The notes below the pieces were generated by a model that ran no database searches, had not been told where the DNA came from, and worked only from the letters and a program-made list of their open reading frames with translations. Made by a program: the position numbers and the translations under genes. Of a stretch of 22,500 nucleotides of DNA, positions 19,016 through 22,500 are shown in pieces. Position 1 is the stretch's first letter. Every line of letters begins with the position of its first letter. Source of the stretch: Sphaeroforma sirkka (Eukaryota > Opisthokonta > Ichthyosporea > Ichthyophonida); the NCBI GenBank assembly GCA_001586965.3, contig LUCW03001537.1, positions 77,501-100,000 of the forward strand, written 5' to 3'.

Positions 19016-19351
19016 TTAGTGGGTGTGGTCAAGTGCCAATAAACGTGACAAGATTTGCTGTACTGCGCGCTCAGGTGATAAGTATCCATATTTGTTACTG
19101 GTGTTACCTATATTGGTCATGAAGATATTTATGGCAGCTTCGGGCTAGGAATCGTATGCGTGTATAGTTTAATTTTGCAGAAGTATATATATATATTGAT
19201 CGTTTTTGGGGCGGCATAGTTCGGGATTGAACATGAAGTTCCATCTTCAATAGTTGTATCCATAAACTTGGCGGCAGAGAGCCAGAATCGACTACCTGCA
19301 TACAACTGACGATAATCAGAATATTGAGTGATTGTACAACTACGCGTCCCA
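19016..19351 (-). CDS. 3' exons of an unidentified minus-strand gene
   Basis: Exon 19351-19296 (acceptor ATATCAG, donor GCAG|GTAGTC) joins exon 19144-19016 (acceptor GATTCCTAG) in phase 0 across a 151-nt intron. The last exon gives 42 residues, helical in appearance (E-A-A-I-N-I-F-M-T-N; R-A-V-Q-Q-I-L-S-R-L-L-A-L), then TAA. Upstream exons were not traced with confidence, so the gene is incomplete at its 5' side. It ends 119 nt before the ATG of the 76-residue gene on the same strand; the two might be one gene with a splice I misread. Confidence 0.35.
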
Positions 19352-20296
19352 CTGATATTCCATGTTATCGTTACAAATTAAACTCTTATGTAGTATACAT
19401 CTAGGACTTAAATATTGATATTTTTTGTTTGTGCTGAACTAATTATGAAGCTCATCTTAGGCATCAAACTCTGACAAAAGGTTTAGGGCTGATGGCAACG
19501 ACAAAAAAATATGATTTCAGCTGCCACAAGTTGTGGGTGCAATAGCAGTTCGGTATACGCTTAGATCAAACTGACGAAAGAGTAGTGCTAGTGCCACACA
19601 TTCTTTGTGATTTGAATATGAGATTTAGTCTAAAAGCGAGCTACGTAGTCGTTGTTGTCAGCGGGAATATTCAATTTTAATACAGCTTATACTATCGATC
19701 TTAAATATTCAGATTTCAGTTAAATTGGGAAGTATGTAGCACATAAGAATTGCTGATAATGTATGATCCCCTGCCTTGTATTCCATAGTTGTGACGGCGA
19801 ATGTGTATCAAAGTCTGTGAACACATGTATTTTAAGGATTGTTTGATATTTTTAATAAAACATTGCCAGTCCAGCTGAGCCTCGGAGCCTCGGCCAGGAA
19901 TATGTACATATGTAAAATAAAATTATAAACGCGCTGTTGTACAATTCCCCGGATAGTAAAGCACTTCATCCTTGGAATTTGGATGCTTTCCTGTGGAACC
20001 AAAATGTGAAATGAGTAATGTGCATCACTTATATAGATAAATTAACCAATGGAAATTTAATACAAACGATACTATTTTTTTATAGTATTTATACTTACTC
20101 TTTTGGGTTGTCATCTTTTTGAAGTTATTTTTACATATGTACCCGTAGTAGAACTAAAGTTACAAGGTAACAAGTATTGATCACAATATGTACATGAGTG
20201 CAGGGGGGGGATGAGAAGGGTTCATATCGTGCAAAATGTATGGGTTCATGCCAATAAGGTAGCAACTATCTACAATATCTCCAGAGCACGGCAGTG
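19352..20296. other. Spacer upstream of the Sel1-repeat gene
   Basis: AT-rich. Probably includes undetected 5' exons of the minus-strand gene (short open stretches near 19470-19560) and the promoter of the Sel1 gene. AATAAA occurs at about 19854 and 19916 on the plus strand without an obvious gene. A run of eight G lies near 20203-20210. Confidence 0.35.
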
Positions 20297-22404
<2,108 letters not shown>

Positions 22405-22500
22405 GTATGTGGGAACCTCTCGGTCAGATATCAATAATGAATCTGAATGAGGTCATGTCCCTCTAGATAAAAATAAAAACAAGACTGGCGGGCAAGTCCG

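Noticed and set aside
19320..19336. AATATTGAGTGATTGT as a third copy of the direct repeat
   Set aside because: Similarity to the start of copy 2 ends after about 16 bases; flanking sequence does not match.

Overview
The window looks like nuclear DNA of a unicellular eukaryote. It uses the standard genetic code (TAA, TAG and TGA all end plausible genes), GT-AG introns and AATAAA-type poly(A) signals. Spacers are long, AT-rich and full of TA/TG microsatellites. It encodes eukaryote-specific core proteins: the TFIIH subunit TTDA/Tfb5, an NKAP (SynMuv-type) protein and an ER-targeted Sel1-repeat protein. I lean towards a unicellular holozoan such as an ichthyosporean, but this is an impression from gene style, not a proof. 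No prokaryotic, organellar or viral genes were seen.

Layout. (1) 456-8573 (+): one uninterrupted 2705-residue frame for a giant pentatricopeptide-repeat (PPR) protein ending in an SMR domain. (2) 8574-12965: gene-poor, with two large TA/TG microsatellite blocks, a diverged pair of direct repeats (9352-9586 and 11574-11835), a tRNA-derived, hairpin-rich element (about 9811-10461) and weak coding remnants. (3) 12966-13820 (+): intronless cupin protein with an RFX X-box-like palindrome upstream. (4) 14352-16608 (-): TTDA/GTF2H5 in two exons, then 49 nt after its stop a second same-strand gene of about 137 residues in five small exons. (5) 17015-18109 (+): intronless NKAP homologue, divergent from TTDA across about 400 bp; a 36-codon upstream ORF ends in a TAATG overlap with its start codon. 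(6) 18598-19351 (-): two tandem pieces of spliced coding sequence, a 76-residue protein and the 3' end of another gene. (7) 20297 to beyond the right edge (+): first exons of a secretory/ER Sel1-repeat protein, whose first intron holds the third microsatellite block.

Several genes were found by joining short open stretches at GT-AG sites with matching phase: TTDA exon 1, the 137-residue gene, the 76-residue gene and the Sel1 signal-peptide exon. TTDA and Sel1 are supported by family resemblance. The others rest on phase consistency and coding appearance alone. The genes do not form one pathway: they cover organelle RNA metabolism (PPR-SMR), transcription/DNA repair (TTDA), splicing/transcription regulation (NKAP) and ER quality control (Sel1).
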